Positions 1-7,564 of a stretch of 64,000 bases of DNA are shown piece by piece. Positions within the stretch are counted from its first letter, which is position 1. Every line of letters begins with the position of its first letter. The translations under genes and the position numbers were made by a program. The notes beneath the pieces are model-generated. The model saw only the letters and a list, made by a program, of their open reading frames with translations. It made no database searches and was not told the origin of the DNA. The stretch comes from JAQBDA01 sp032124675. GTDB lineage: Bacteria; Chloroflexota; Anaerolineae; Anaerolineales; UBA4823. The stretch covers positions 15,724 through 79,723 of the forward strand of contig JAQBDA010000315.1 of assembly GCA_032124675.1 (NCBI GenBank), read 5' to 3'.

Positions 1-1125
1 GTGAGCGCGTATGACGAACAGCGTCTCCGGGTGGGTGCGGAAGATGTCCAGCAGAACATCCAGCCAGGCGAACATATTGTTGAAGATCACATTGGCATGC
101 ACCTGGCTGGTGTCGTAGACTACGTTGGTAAACACCGGTACGACCTGGTCGAACTGGGCGGCTTTGCGTAGTAGTCCCTCGTCCAGGCCGCGCATCTCCG
201 GCCAGAACTGGATGCCTGCCATGCTGAACTTGCCCTGGAAGCGCTTCTCCAGATACGCATCCAGGCGGGCATTCTGCTCGTCATCCAGGTCGAAGCTTTC
301 CGGAATGTCGAGCGGGTACGCAGTTGGCTCGCCTTCGGTGAAAAATGTCGAATACTGTTGGAAGCCAACTTCGTGGGCAACAGGACGCACGCCCATCTGC
401 CGGGCGGTCCAACGAGCGGCTGCCTCCGGGTAGAGCGCGCCGTTGAAGATCACCGCCGTTTGCGGCTGCACCTGTTCCAATAGGCTTGCGAACTCCACCA
501 CGACCCGGTAAGCCGAAAGAATGTACTGGCGCAGCAGGTAGCGGGTGGGTTCGTCATCCGGCAGCGTGTGGCGGCGCAGCGCCCAGCGGATGGAGGGCAG
601 GATGAGCGAGCCAAGGGGCACCGGGGGCAGGGATGAAGGGGGTAGGGGCGTAGGGGTAAGGGATGGATCGAGCGGTATGGTGTACGTGAAGCGGCTCAAT
701 TCTTCCACATTCAACCCCTGCAGGGCAGCTTCCAGGTACGGGTCAGGCTGGTAGCCGAATGTGCGTGCATCGGCACCGTGGTAGAAACGCTGCGATTGTG
801 CCACACAGGTCTCACAGGGGGGTCTGGAAGTGTAATCAGCCCGGTCCGTGCCCAGCACGCAGGGCTGCAGCCCTGCCAGGCAGACGAAGTGCAACACAGG
901 TACGCCCGACAGGCGCAGGCTCCAGCCTGCGAGCAGGGCGAAGGCCGCGTTAAGGCTCAGACCGGTCAGGCGGGTAGAGGCGTTGAAGATCACCACCGGA
1001 GGCTGGTCTGGATCTACCCAGGCATGCATGGCAACCTGGCGTGCCAGACCGGCAATTGTCCTGCGCTGCTGTAAGCTGTCGCCCTTCAGGCGCAGGCGGG
1101 TGATGAGAGATTGATTTTGCTGCAT
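1..1125 (-). CDS. Capsule-polysaccharide-type (GT-B-like) biosynthesis protein, 3' end beyond window
   Basis: The frame is open for 375 codons from an ATG at 1125 to the window edge, so the C-terminus is missing. The N-terminus has a Rossmann-like start (PVVIFNASTRLTGL) and a Cys pair (PPCETC) near residue 105. Around residue 215 it has the stretch TAVIFNGALYPEAAARW followed by a VAHEVGF element, which resembles the middle of the 538-residue protein encoded at 25475-27091. That suggests the same family of GT-B-fold capsule proteins, in which the centre reads 'name of a place or clan and its beta strand'. It is the last gene seen in the long minus-strand polysaccharide locus and lies 42 bases after the NeuB fusion gene. 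The exact sugar or acceptor cannot be told. The family call is an inference from the fold-like pattern and context. Confidence 0.6.
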   Translation of the reverse strand, partial: MQQNQSLITRLRLKGDSLQQRRTIAGLARQVAMHAWVDPDQPPVVIFNASTRLTGLSLNAAFALLAGWSLRLSGVPVLHFVCLAGLQPCVLGTDRADYTSRPPCETCVAQSQRFYHGADARTFGYQPDPYLEAALQGLNVEELSRFTYTIPLDPSLTPTPLPPSSLPPVPLGSLILPSIRWALRRHTLPDDEPTRYLLRQYILSAYRVVVEFASLLEQVQPQTAVIFNGALYPEAAARWTARQMGVRPVAHEVGFQQYSTFFTEGEPTAYPLDIPESFDLDDEQNARLDAYLEKRFQGKFSMAGIQFWPEMRGLDEGLLRKAAQFDQVVPVFTNVVYDTSQVHANVIFNNMFAWLDVLLDIFRTHPETLFVIRAH

Positions 1126-1167
1126 TTGGGTCACTGGGATGCGGATGGGGAGACCGTTTTATGCAAA

Positions 1168-3057
1168 CTATGCCTGGCGGCGGGCTTCGAAATAGGCCTG
1201 TGAGAGCCGCTGTATGGCGATCAGGAAGCCCTCGCCCTGTCGTTGGTGGCCGCGCCAGATCTCAGGGATCATCGTGCCGTGATAATCACCGATGACCTGG
1301 AAGAACTGCACCCAGTCGATGGTGCCTTCGCCGATCTGCAGGCCTTCCCCGTCCAGCCCGGCGCCATCCGCCAGGTGCAGGTGGCGGATAAAGGGAAGCA
1401 GAATCCGCACCTGCTCGTAAAAATCAGCATGCGCCCAGTTGCAGTACAGCTTGGTGTGGGAAGTATCGAAGCACATATTAAGCCCCATGGAAGTGATAAA
1501 GTCGCGGATCTCGTGAGCGTCCATGAAGGCGTTGGTCAGCCACTGCCCGCCGAAGTACCAGGGGTGCGGGGGCAGGTTTTCCAGCAGCAGCTCGACGCCG
1601 TCGTAATCCAGCTCGTTCACCGAGCGGCGCAGGTTATCGTAGAGCTTATCGCGCTCCAGGACGGGATGGTCCAGGCTCATAGCTCCGGGGTGGATGACGA
1701 CTTTAGGTGTGTCGGTGAAGCAGGGCGCCATCTCGCGAGTCAGGTTGATCGATTTCTGCATCAGCTCGACCGAGTCACTGCGCTGGCGTTCGTTCAGCGA
1801 GCACAGGTCGACCAGTGTGCGGTCCCAGAATTCGGGGGCGTGCACGACCAGCTTGAGCGCATGTTTCCCACCGGGGTAATGTTCGTCCAGGTCCTGGTCG
1901 GTGAAGTGGTACTCCAGCATGCGCGGTTTATATACCAGCATGTCTTCGTAATCCCGGAAGCGAACGGTGAAACCGTATTCCATGGGCAGGATTTGATCGG
2001 CATCCAGGGTGATGTGGATGCCCAGGTCGCGCTCCAGAAACGGCTCATCCTGCTCGATCACCCGTTCGGATGTACGACCCACCAGCTCCGCGTAGCGCTG
2101 CGGGGAGATGCCCAATGCAGGTCCTTTGACCGAGACCAGTTCAGACGTGATCACCTCGCCGGGCTGGATCGTGCGTGCTGCGACCAGGCTCTTGCCGAGC
2201 ACCTCACGGTTCAGGATCTCGCCGCGGGAGATGAACTTCTCCTCCCCGGTGCCGAGCGCCATCCCAACCTGGCGGATATCGCGCACCAGTTTATTGAAGC
2301 CTTGCGGCTCGAGGCTGGCAGCATGGTCCGGCCCGTCCATCGTGCGGTCGAGGGTGACGTGGCGTTCGATGATAGATGCTCCCATAGCTGAAGCTACCGT
2401 GGAGACGGCAATGCCGCGCTCGTGACCCGAGTAACCTACCGGCACGCCAAAGCGGCGCAGCTGGTGCATGAAGCGCAGGTTGATGTCTTCGAAGGCAGCC
2501 GGATAGGTGCTGTTGCAATGCAGCAGCGCGAACTCCGCCCTGCGTTCTCTCAGGAAGCTGGCAGTGATCTCCACTTCTTCCATGCGCGACATGCCGGTGG
2601 AAAGGATGAGCGGCTTTTTCTTCTTTGCCAGATGAGACAGCAGGGGCAGGTTGGTCAGGTCGGCGGAAGCGACCTTGTAAGCAGGTATGCCCAACTTATC
2701 CAGGAAATCGGCGCTTTCGATGTCGAATGCCGAGCACATGAAGGTGATCTTCCTGGCACGGCAGTAATCGACGATGCGGTGGTATGCCTCATCGGAAAGC
2801 TCCACAGTCTGCAAGATCGGCAGCAGGTAGCGCAGGGTCTTTTCACCGGCGTTGGCGTTCTCCAGGTATTTTTTGGCATACAGATTGTCCAGGACTCGCT
2901 TCTGGAACTTGACCGCGTCAGCGCCCGCTCTGACCGAGACGTCGATTAGCTCGATCGCCAGATCGATCAGACCGTTGTGGTTGACGCCGATCTCTGCGAT
3001 GATATATGTGGGCTGTCCATCACCGACCAGCCGGTCGCCGATATGGATCAAAGGCAT
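1168..3057 (-). CDS. NeuB-family nonulosonic acid synthase fused to xylose-isomerase-like TIM barrel
   Basis: The N-terminal half (residues 1-340 of 629) is a sialic/legionaminic acid synthase. It has the opening AEIGVNHNG barrel strand, a KFQKR element, and an SAF (antifreeze-like) domain at about 280-340. This family condenses PEP with a hexose or hexosamine derivative to a nine-carbon ulosonic acid in the cytoplasm. From about residue 370 to the end lies a second barrel of the AP-endonuclease-2/xylose-isomerase type, with likely metal ligands in VVIHPG, LLLENLPP, CFDTSH, HLHLADG and MIPEIWRG. I chose the ATG at 3057 because GGAGG sits 7 bases upstream; an in-frame start at 3102 has no such site. 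NeuB proteins are usually about 345 residues, so this is a fusion of roughly twice that size. The second barrel might be an epimerase or isomerase feeding the synthase, but that is inference. Confidence 0.85.
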   Translation of the reverse strand: MPLIHIGDRLVGDGQPTYIIAEIGVNHNGLIDLAIELIDVSVRAGADAVKFQKRVLDNLYAKKYLENANAGEKTLRYLLPILQTVELSDEAYHRIVDYCRARKITFMCSAFDIESADFLDKLGIPAYKVASADLTNLPLLSHLAKKKKPLILSTGMSRMEEVEITASFLRERRAEFALLHCNSTYPAAFEDINLRFMHQLRRFGVPVGYSGHERGIAVSTVASAMGASIIERHVTLDRTMDGPDHAASLEPQGFNKLVRDIRQVGMALGTGEEKFISRGEILNREVLGKSLVAARTIQPGEVITSELVSVKGPALGISPQRYAELVGRTSERVIEQDEPFLERDLGIHITLDADQILPMEYGFTVRFRDYEDMLVYKPRMLEYHFTDQDLDEHYPGGKHALKLVVHAPEFWDRTLVDLCSLNERQRSDSVELMQKSINLTREMAPCFTDTPKVVIHPGAMSLDHPVLERDKLYDNLRRSVNELDYDGVELLLENLPPHPWYFGGQWLTNAFMDAHEIRDFITSMGLNMCFDTSHTKLYCNWAHADFYEQVRILLPFIRHLHLADGAGLDGEGLQIGEGTIDWVQFFQVIGDYHGTMIPEIWRGHQRQGEGFLIAIQRLSQAYFEARRQA

Positions 3058-3093
3058 GAGTACCTCCACAAGTGAATTAAACGATAATGGAAA

Positions 3094-3145
3094 ATCGAGC
3101 ATCGAGAGTAATGGGTGAACGGTTCTCTATTCTCTATCATCGACT
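3094..3145. repeat. Stuttered, imperfect inverted repeat between NeuB fusion and NeuA
   Basis: Short related words (ATCGAG, CATCGAGAG, TCTCTATTCTCTATC, CGACTCTC) recur here and form an imperfect inverted repeat around about 3115. The last codons and stop of the upstream cytidylyltransferase gene lie inside it. The style matches the flanks of the GxxExxY and four-helix cassettes elsewhere in this operon. Confidence 0.5.
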
Positions 3146-3885
3146 CTCTTAATCTCAAATCCCAACCCCTGAAAGGTGATCTCCCCGCTCTCCAGCAAAC
3201 GTTCTGCGCGCCGCCAGTCATCAGGCGAGTCAATATCGATCCACTCGCTGGCCTCGATCTCCAGGGGCAGGATGCGCTCGCCGGTCATCGAGTTCTTCTC
3301 TAGAATGGTTTTCGACCAGGCTGCATCCACATAGCCCGTCTGCCAGTATACTTCCTGGAGAGCCTGGCGGGGCAGGTTGTAGGGCTCGGGATGTTCTATC
3401 TGGATCAGGGGGGTCATAAAGCCGTCGTTAGCGATCTGCCACATTTTGAACGGGTTCTGGAACGGCACGCACACCGTGCGTACGGCGTTCGCTTCAGGGC
3501 GATCAAGCAGCCTGTGCACTGCCTGGTCGATGTGCCGGACACGGCGTAAGGGCGAAGTCGGGCGCAGCTGGACGATCATCTCGGGACGGTAGCCCTCGTT
3601 CTCCCTCAGCCAACGCAGGGCGTGCTGGAAGACCGGCAGGTCGGGGGTATCATCCTGCGAGAATTCTTCCGGGCGCATGAAGGGCGTCTCTGCGCCGTAC
3701 CGGCGGGAGATGGCAGCGATCTGCTCATCGTCAGTGGAGACGACCACCCGGTTGACCGTCTCGGCGGCTAAGCCGGCGGCGATGCTGTAAGCGATCAGCG
3801 GGTGCCCGGCGAAAGGGCGGATATTCTTGCGCGGGATGCTCTTAGAGCCACCGCGGGCGGGGATGATAGCCAGGACTTCAGTCAT
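3127..3885 (-). CDS. Acylneuraminate cytidylyltransferase (CMP-nonulosonate synthetase)
   Basis: This 252-residue single-domain enzyme opens with the family signature IIPARGGSKSIPRKN (residues 6-20), the CTP-binding loop of NeuA/LegF/PtmB proteins. VVSTDDEQIA and the substrate-contact segment LRPTSPLRRVRHID (about 106-119) follow. The reaction transfers CMP from CTP to a nonulosonic acid, giving the donor for a sialyl-type transferase. It is full length for the family. It lies between an SDR dehydrogenase and the NeuB fusion, an arrangement seen in legionaminic-acid loci (PtmA, PtmB, PtmC). The stop codon falls within a stuttered repeat, so the last few residues may be repeat-derived. Which nonulosonate it activates cannot be decided from sequence. 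Confidence 0.88.
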   Translation of the reverse strand: MTEVLAIIPARGGSKSIPRKNIRPFAGHPLIAYSIAAGLAAETVNRVVVSTDDEQIAAISRRYGAETPFMRPEEFSQDDTPDLPVFQHALRWLRENEGYRPEMIVQLRPTSPLRRVRHIDQAVHRLLDRPEANAVRTVCVPFQNPFKMWQIANDGFMTPLIQIEHPEPYNLPRQALQEVYWQTGYVDAAWSKTILEKNSMTGERILPLEIEASEWIDIDSPDDWRRAERLLESGEITFQGLGFEIKRVDDRE

Positions 3886-3936
3886 TAAGATTACCGGTTA
3901 GCCCAGCTATCAGGTGGCAACCTACCGGGTAGCCAG
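3886..3936. repeat. Imperfect direct repeat in the SDR-cytidylyltransferase spacer
   Basis: On the minus strand the spacer reads as two related 18-19-base words, TAGCTGGCTACCCGGTAG and TAGCTGGGCTAACCGGTAA, the first starting at the stop codon of the upstream SDR gene. It is one of several stuttered spacers in this operon and has no other recognisable content. Confidence 0.5.
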
Positions 3937-4755
3937 CTACCATGTTGTCCAGCCGCCGTCTACCACCAGGTTGGCACCGGTCATGTACGCCGAGGCATCC
4001 GAGGCCAGGAAGAGCAGCGCACCGTTCATGTCGTCTTTGTAGGCCATGCGCCCCAATATCGCCTGGGCGGAGTAAGCGCGCACGAAATCCTGGTCGTGGT
4101 CGTTGAAGACACCGCCTGGGGAGAGAGCGTTGATGCGGATATTCTTCCCAGCGAAGTAGGCTGCCAGGTACTGGGTCAGCCCGATCACGCCGGCCTTGGT
4201 CACCGAATAGTAGACCGGCTTGTACTGCGGCGGCTGGCCCTCACGCTGGTACAGGCGCTGGTCGGGAGCGGTCAGCCCGTAGATGGATGAGAGATTGACC
4301 ATCACCCCCCGGCCCTGATCCAGCATGGGGCGGGCGGCAGCCTGGCAGCACAGGAACATGCCGGTCAGGTTCACCCTCAACGCCTGTTCCCAGGCCTCCA
4401 GCGGGTAGTCTTCGAAAGAATTGGTATGCCCGCCGTGTTGGGGATCGAATTTCGGGTCCAGCACGGCGCTGTTGACCAGGATATCCAGGCTGCCGAACTG
4501 GCTCAGGGCGGCGTCCACCATCTGCCCTACGGATTGCGAGTCTGCGACATCCGTGGGTAAGCTGATCGCCTGGTGCCCATCCTGGGAAAGCGTACCTGCT
4601 AGCGAAGCAGCTCGATCCGCATCGATGTCGGCGATCACGACCCGTGCCCCGGCCTGCGCCAGGGTGCGGCAGAACTCTGCCCCCAGCAGGCCGGCGCCGC
4701 CGGTGACCAGCGCTGTGCGATCGCTCAGGTCGAATAATTTTGGTAGATTGGACAT
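3937..4755 (-). CDS. Short-chain dehydrogenase/reductase, PtmA-like
   Basis: The protein is a classical SDR of 272 residues. It has the cofactor loop TGGAGLLGAEF at about 18-28, the ADID acidic residue after strand 2 (favouring NAD), an NxA-type LVNSAV strand end, Ser in NLSSIYG, and the YYSVTKAG catalytic Tyr/Lys pair. It ends with DGGWTTW. SDRs of this type adjoin cytidylyltransferase and NeuB genes in flagellin legionaminic-acid loci (PtmA of Campylobacter), and the same three-gene order is present here. The exact substrate is unknown. A sugar-nucleotide or hexose-phosphate oxidation step feeding nonulosonate synthesis is the most economical reading. Confidence 0.8.
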   Translation of the reverse strand: MSNLPKLFDLSDRTALVTGGAGLLGAEFCRTLAQAGARVVIADIDADRAASLAGTLSQDGHQAISLPTDVADSQSVGQMVDAALSQFGSLDILVNSAVLDPKFDPQHGGHTNSFEDYPLEAWEQALRVNLTGMFLCCQAAARPMLDQGRGVMVNLSSIYGLTAPDQRLYQREGQPPQYKPVYYSVTKAGVIGLTQYLAAYFAGKNIRINALSPGGVFNDHDQDFVRAYSAQAILGRMAYKDDMNGALLFLASDASAYMTGANLVVDGGWTTW

Positions 4756-4770
4756 AAGAGGGTGGAGAGG

Positions 4771-4806
4771 CTGGGTGGCAGCCAGGCACTCCCTACTGCC
4801 ACCCAG
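4771..4806. repeat. Perfect 11-bp hairpin between PAPS synthetase and SDR genes
   Basis: CTGGGTGGCAG (4771-4781) and CTGCCACCCAG (4796-4806) are exact reverse complements separated by 14 bases. No run of T follows on the minus strand, so it is not a typical intrinsic terminator. It could set mRNA stability inside the operon or be a relic of the repeat family found in neighbouring spacers. Confidence 0.65.
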
Positions 4807-4821
4807 TATGGTTGACGATGA

Positions 4822-6597
4822 TCAGGTTGTTACCGGGGATACCTGCTCCGCCGGTTCCTGTTCCGCATTGCCATTTCCGTCGGGCATCAAGAAACCGCGC
4901 TCTTCCAGATACTTCACAATGATGCGTGCGTTCTCATCGGGAGAAGTCTGCACGGTGTATAGGGTGATCTCCGGGTTCACCGGCTCTTCATACGGGTCAT
5001 CCACCCCGGTGAAGCCGGTGATCTGACCGCGGCGGGCACGGGCGTAGAGGCCCTTCACATCACGCTGCTCGCACACGTCGATGGGCGTATCCACATACAC
5101 CTCGATGAAGCGTTCTTCGCCGACCATCTTGCGCGATTCGTTGCGCGTGGAGCGGTAGGGGCTGATGGCGGCGCAGATAACTGCCCCGCCGTGGCGGGCG
5201 ATCTCGCCAGCCACGAAGCCGATACGCAGGATATTGGTATCTCGGTCCTCTGGCGAAAACCCAAGACCTTTCGACAGGTGTGTGCGGACGACGTCGCCGT
5301 CCAGCACGGTAATTTGCTTGCCGCGCTCCAGCAGCAGCGAGGTGAGCACTTCGGCAGTGGTCGATTTTCCCGACCCGCTCAGACCGGTGAACCAGATGCA
5401 GAAGCCCTGTTTGTGGCGCGGCGGGTACATCTGCTGCAGGATGTCCGATGTCTCTCTGCGGGTGAACCACTCGGGCAGCGAGACGCCTTTGGCGAGGTAT
5501 TCTTCGCGCACCTGGGTGCCGGAAATCTCGAAGACGCGGGCATCTTCAGGTACCTTGGTATGCTCCTCGTAGCGTTCGTCATCCGCCAGGTAGACGAGAT
5601 TTTTGAACTCAAGGGGATGCACGCCTAGCTCTTCCCCATACTGAGACATCATCGCCTGCGCTTCATATGGACCGTAGAACGGACGACCCTGGCTGTCGCT
5701 GCCAGGACCCGCATGGTCGCGCCCGATGATGAAGTAATTGGCGCCATAATTGCGGCGGATGATTGCGTGCCAAAGGGCTTCTTTTGGTCCCGCCATGCGC
5801 ATGGCAAGCGGCAGCAGGCTGAGCATGGTTTTGCTTGAATCGTAGTAGTTCTCTACCAGGGCGCGGTAGACACGCACCCGGGTGTAATGGTCGACATCGC
5901 CGGGCTTGGTCATGCCGACGACCGGGTGGATGAGCAGGCTGCCCTTCACCTCTTCGGCGGCGCGCTTGGTGAGCTCTTCATGGATGCGGTGCATCGGGTT
6001 GCGGGTCTGGAAGGCGACCACATTGGCATTGCCCATGCCATCCAGAGCGCTGCGCACCTGAGCCGGTGTGCGGCGCAGCTCGATGAAATCGTTATACCTT
6101 GGCAGGTCGAGCACTTTCAGCTCTCCGGATACGTAAACCTTGCCCCAACGTCCCATCTCCGAGATCAGTGGGTGGCGGGAGTCGGTGGTGCCCAGGACCA
6201 GGCGCGCCTCCCGCTGCGGATCGTAGTGGTACACCTCTTCGATCTGCATCACGGCGATGGTGTTGTTGCGCGAGTCGCTGAGCGTGATTTGCTCACCCCA
6301 GGTGGGCAGGGCGTTCTCTTCGACCGGCAGCGTCACCGGGATGGGGAACAGGGTGCCGTCGTTGAGGCGCATTTCGGTCAGCACGCGCTCATAGTCAGCT
6401 TTCTTCATAAACCGGTCCAGCGGGGAAAACGCGCCGGTTGCCAGCAGCTCCAGGTCGCACATGGCACGTGCGGAGATCTGGACCGAAGGCAGACGCCTGG
6501 ATCGTTCCTGAAGCTCCTGGCGTTCATCGCCGCTGATCATCAAGTTGACCAATGGTCCTCCATACGGGCTGACCAGTTTTTTATTCGCTTTTGTCAT
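4822..6597 (-). CDS. Bifunctional sulfate adenylyltransferase / APS kinase (PAPS synthetase)
   Basis: Residues 1 to about 385 form ATP sulfurylase, with the QTRNPMHRIHE nucleotide-binding HxxH segment and the GRDHAGPGSD motif. Residues 395-565 form APS kinase, with the P-loop GLSGSGKST and the CAAISPYRSTRNE motif. Together they turn sulfate and two ATP into PAPS in the cytoplasm. At 591 residues the fusion is of normal size. It lies inside the polysaccharide operon and not beside assimilatory sulfate genes, and a PAPS sulfotransferase lies four genes upstream. Its likely job is therefore to supply PAPS for glycan sulfation; that role is inferred from context, while the enzymatic assignment is firm. 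Confidence 0.95.
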   Translation of the reverse strand: MTKANKKLVSPYGGPLVNLMISGDERQELQERSRRLPSVQISARAMCDLELLATGAFSPLDRFMKKADYERVLTEMRLNDGTLFPIPVTLPVEENALPTWGEQITLSDSRNNTIAVMQIEEVYHYDPQREARLVLGTTDSRHPLISEMGRWGKVYVSGELKVLDLPRYNDFIELRRTPAQVRSALDGMGNANVVAFQTRNPMHRIHEELTKRAAEEVKGSLLIHPVVGMTKPGDVDHYTRVRVYRALVENYYDSSKTMLSLLPLAMRMAGPKEALWHAIIRRNYGANYFIIGRDHAGPGSDSQGRPFYGPYEAQAMMSQYGEELGVHPLEFKNLVYLADDERYEEHTKVPEDARVFEISGTQVREEYLAKGVSLPEWFTRRETSDILQQMYPPRHKQGFCIWFTGLSGSGKSTTAEVLTSLLLERGKQITVLDGDVVRTHLSKGLGFSPEDRDTNILRIGFVAGEIARHGGAVICAAISPYRSTRNESRKMVGEERFIEVYVDTPIDVCEQRDVKGLYARARRGQITGFTGVDDPYEEPVNPEITLYTVQTSPDENARIIVKYLEERGFLMPDGNGNAEQEPAEQVSPVTT

Positions 6598-6649
6598 ATT
6601 GCTGATACTCCTGATATTAGATTAGGGTTTTCGAATAATTGCAGCGCAG

Positions 6650-7522
6650 TTAATGATTGCGGCGCAGTTTGTTACGGGCTTTCATTTCGCTTTCGTATAC
6701 TTTTTTCTCGCCATCGCCCATGGCGGTCTCGATCACGCGGATGTCGCGTATAAGACGCATCAACCCCCACGGTTCCACCGAAGCTGCCTGGTCGCTGCCC
6801 CACATCGCCCGGTCCAGGGTGATGTGGCGCTCGATGAAGGCAGCCCCCAGGGTCACGGCGGCGTAGGTGGTCTGCAGACCGACCTCATGCCCTGAATAGC
6901 CAACCGGGCAGTTGAATTCAGCACCCAGGCTGTGGATCATGCGCAGGTTAAGCTCCTCCGGCGGGCAAGGGTAAGTGCTGGTGCTGTGGGCGATGAGCAG
7001 ATTCTCGCGTTCGAGCTGACCCACCGCTGCCTTGATCTCATCCATGGTGGACATGCCGGTGGACAGGATTGCCGGTCTTGCAGTGCGGCGGATCCTCTCC
7101 AGCAAAGATGCGTCCGTCAGGCAGGCAGAGGCGATCTTGTAGCAGGGGGGCGAAAACTGCTCGATGAATTCCACCGAGTCTTCATCCCAGCAGGAGGCAA
7201 ACCACTGGATGCCTTTCTCCCGGCAGTAGCGATCGATGGCGGCATACCCCTCCTGGCTGAATTCGACCTTGTGACGGTAATCCAGATAGCTCATCAACCC
7301 CCAGGGGGTTTCACGTATCACATTCTGGTATTCTGGGGGTACGGCTTTTATCGGGGTGCGTTTCTGGAATTTGACCGCATCACAGCCCGCCATCACTGCT
7401 ACATCGATCAGCCGCCGGGCGATATTCAAATCCCCATTGTGGTTGATGCCGACCTCGGCAATGATAAAGGTCGGGTTTCCCTCGCCTACCCAGCGCTCTC
7501 CAATCTTAATGGCTGCTGCCAT
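6650..7522 (-). CDS. NeuB-family nonulosonic acid synthase lacking the SAF domain
   Basis: The 290-residue protein holds only the synthase barrel. Visible elements are AEVGINHNGD near residue 22, KFQKRTP near 50, a STGMSTMDE loop, a CPVGYSGHE strand and an ERHITLDRAMWGSDQAASVEP metal and substrate region near 230-250. The C-terminal SAF domain, normally about 60 residues that cover the active site of the partner subunit, is missing. The frame ends in a basic tail (KARNKLRRNH) without a visible frameshift. AAGGAG lies 6 bases before the ATG. It directly follows the CMP-synthetase/phosphatase gene, so the two may form a synthase-phosphatase-CMP activation unit like the KDN pathway of Bacteroides. 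Confidence 0.85.
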   Translation of the reverse strand: MAAAIKIGERWVGEGNPTFIIAEVGINHNGDLNIARRLIDVAVMAGCDAVKFQKRTPIKAVPPEYQNVIRETPWGLMSYLDYRHKVEFSQEGYAAIDRYCREKGIQWFASCWDEDSVEFIEQFSPPCYKIASACLTDASLLERIRRTARPAILSTGMSTMDEIKAAVGQLERENLLIAHSTSTYPCPPEELNLRMIHSLGAEFNCPVGYSGHEVGLQTTYAAVTLGAAFIERHITLDRAMWGSDQAASVEPWGLMRLIRDIRVIETAMGDGEKKVYESEMKARNKLRRNH

Positions 7523-7564
7523 TCGTACTCCTTTTCAGTTTCATCATGCAGGATTGCCTGCCCT

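Noticed and set aside
1243..2391. Long plus-strand frame of 382 codons opposite the NeuB fusion
   Set aside because: It lies wholly antisense to a protein with clear NeuB and isomerase motifs, has no recognisable family and no start signal; GC-rich codon bias makes such shadow frames common here.
4771..4806. Terminator between SDR and PAPS synthetase genes
   Set aside because: The hairpin lacks a T-rich tail on the minus strand and lies inside a run of tightly spaced, co-directional genes.
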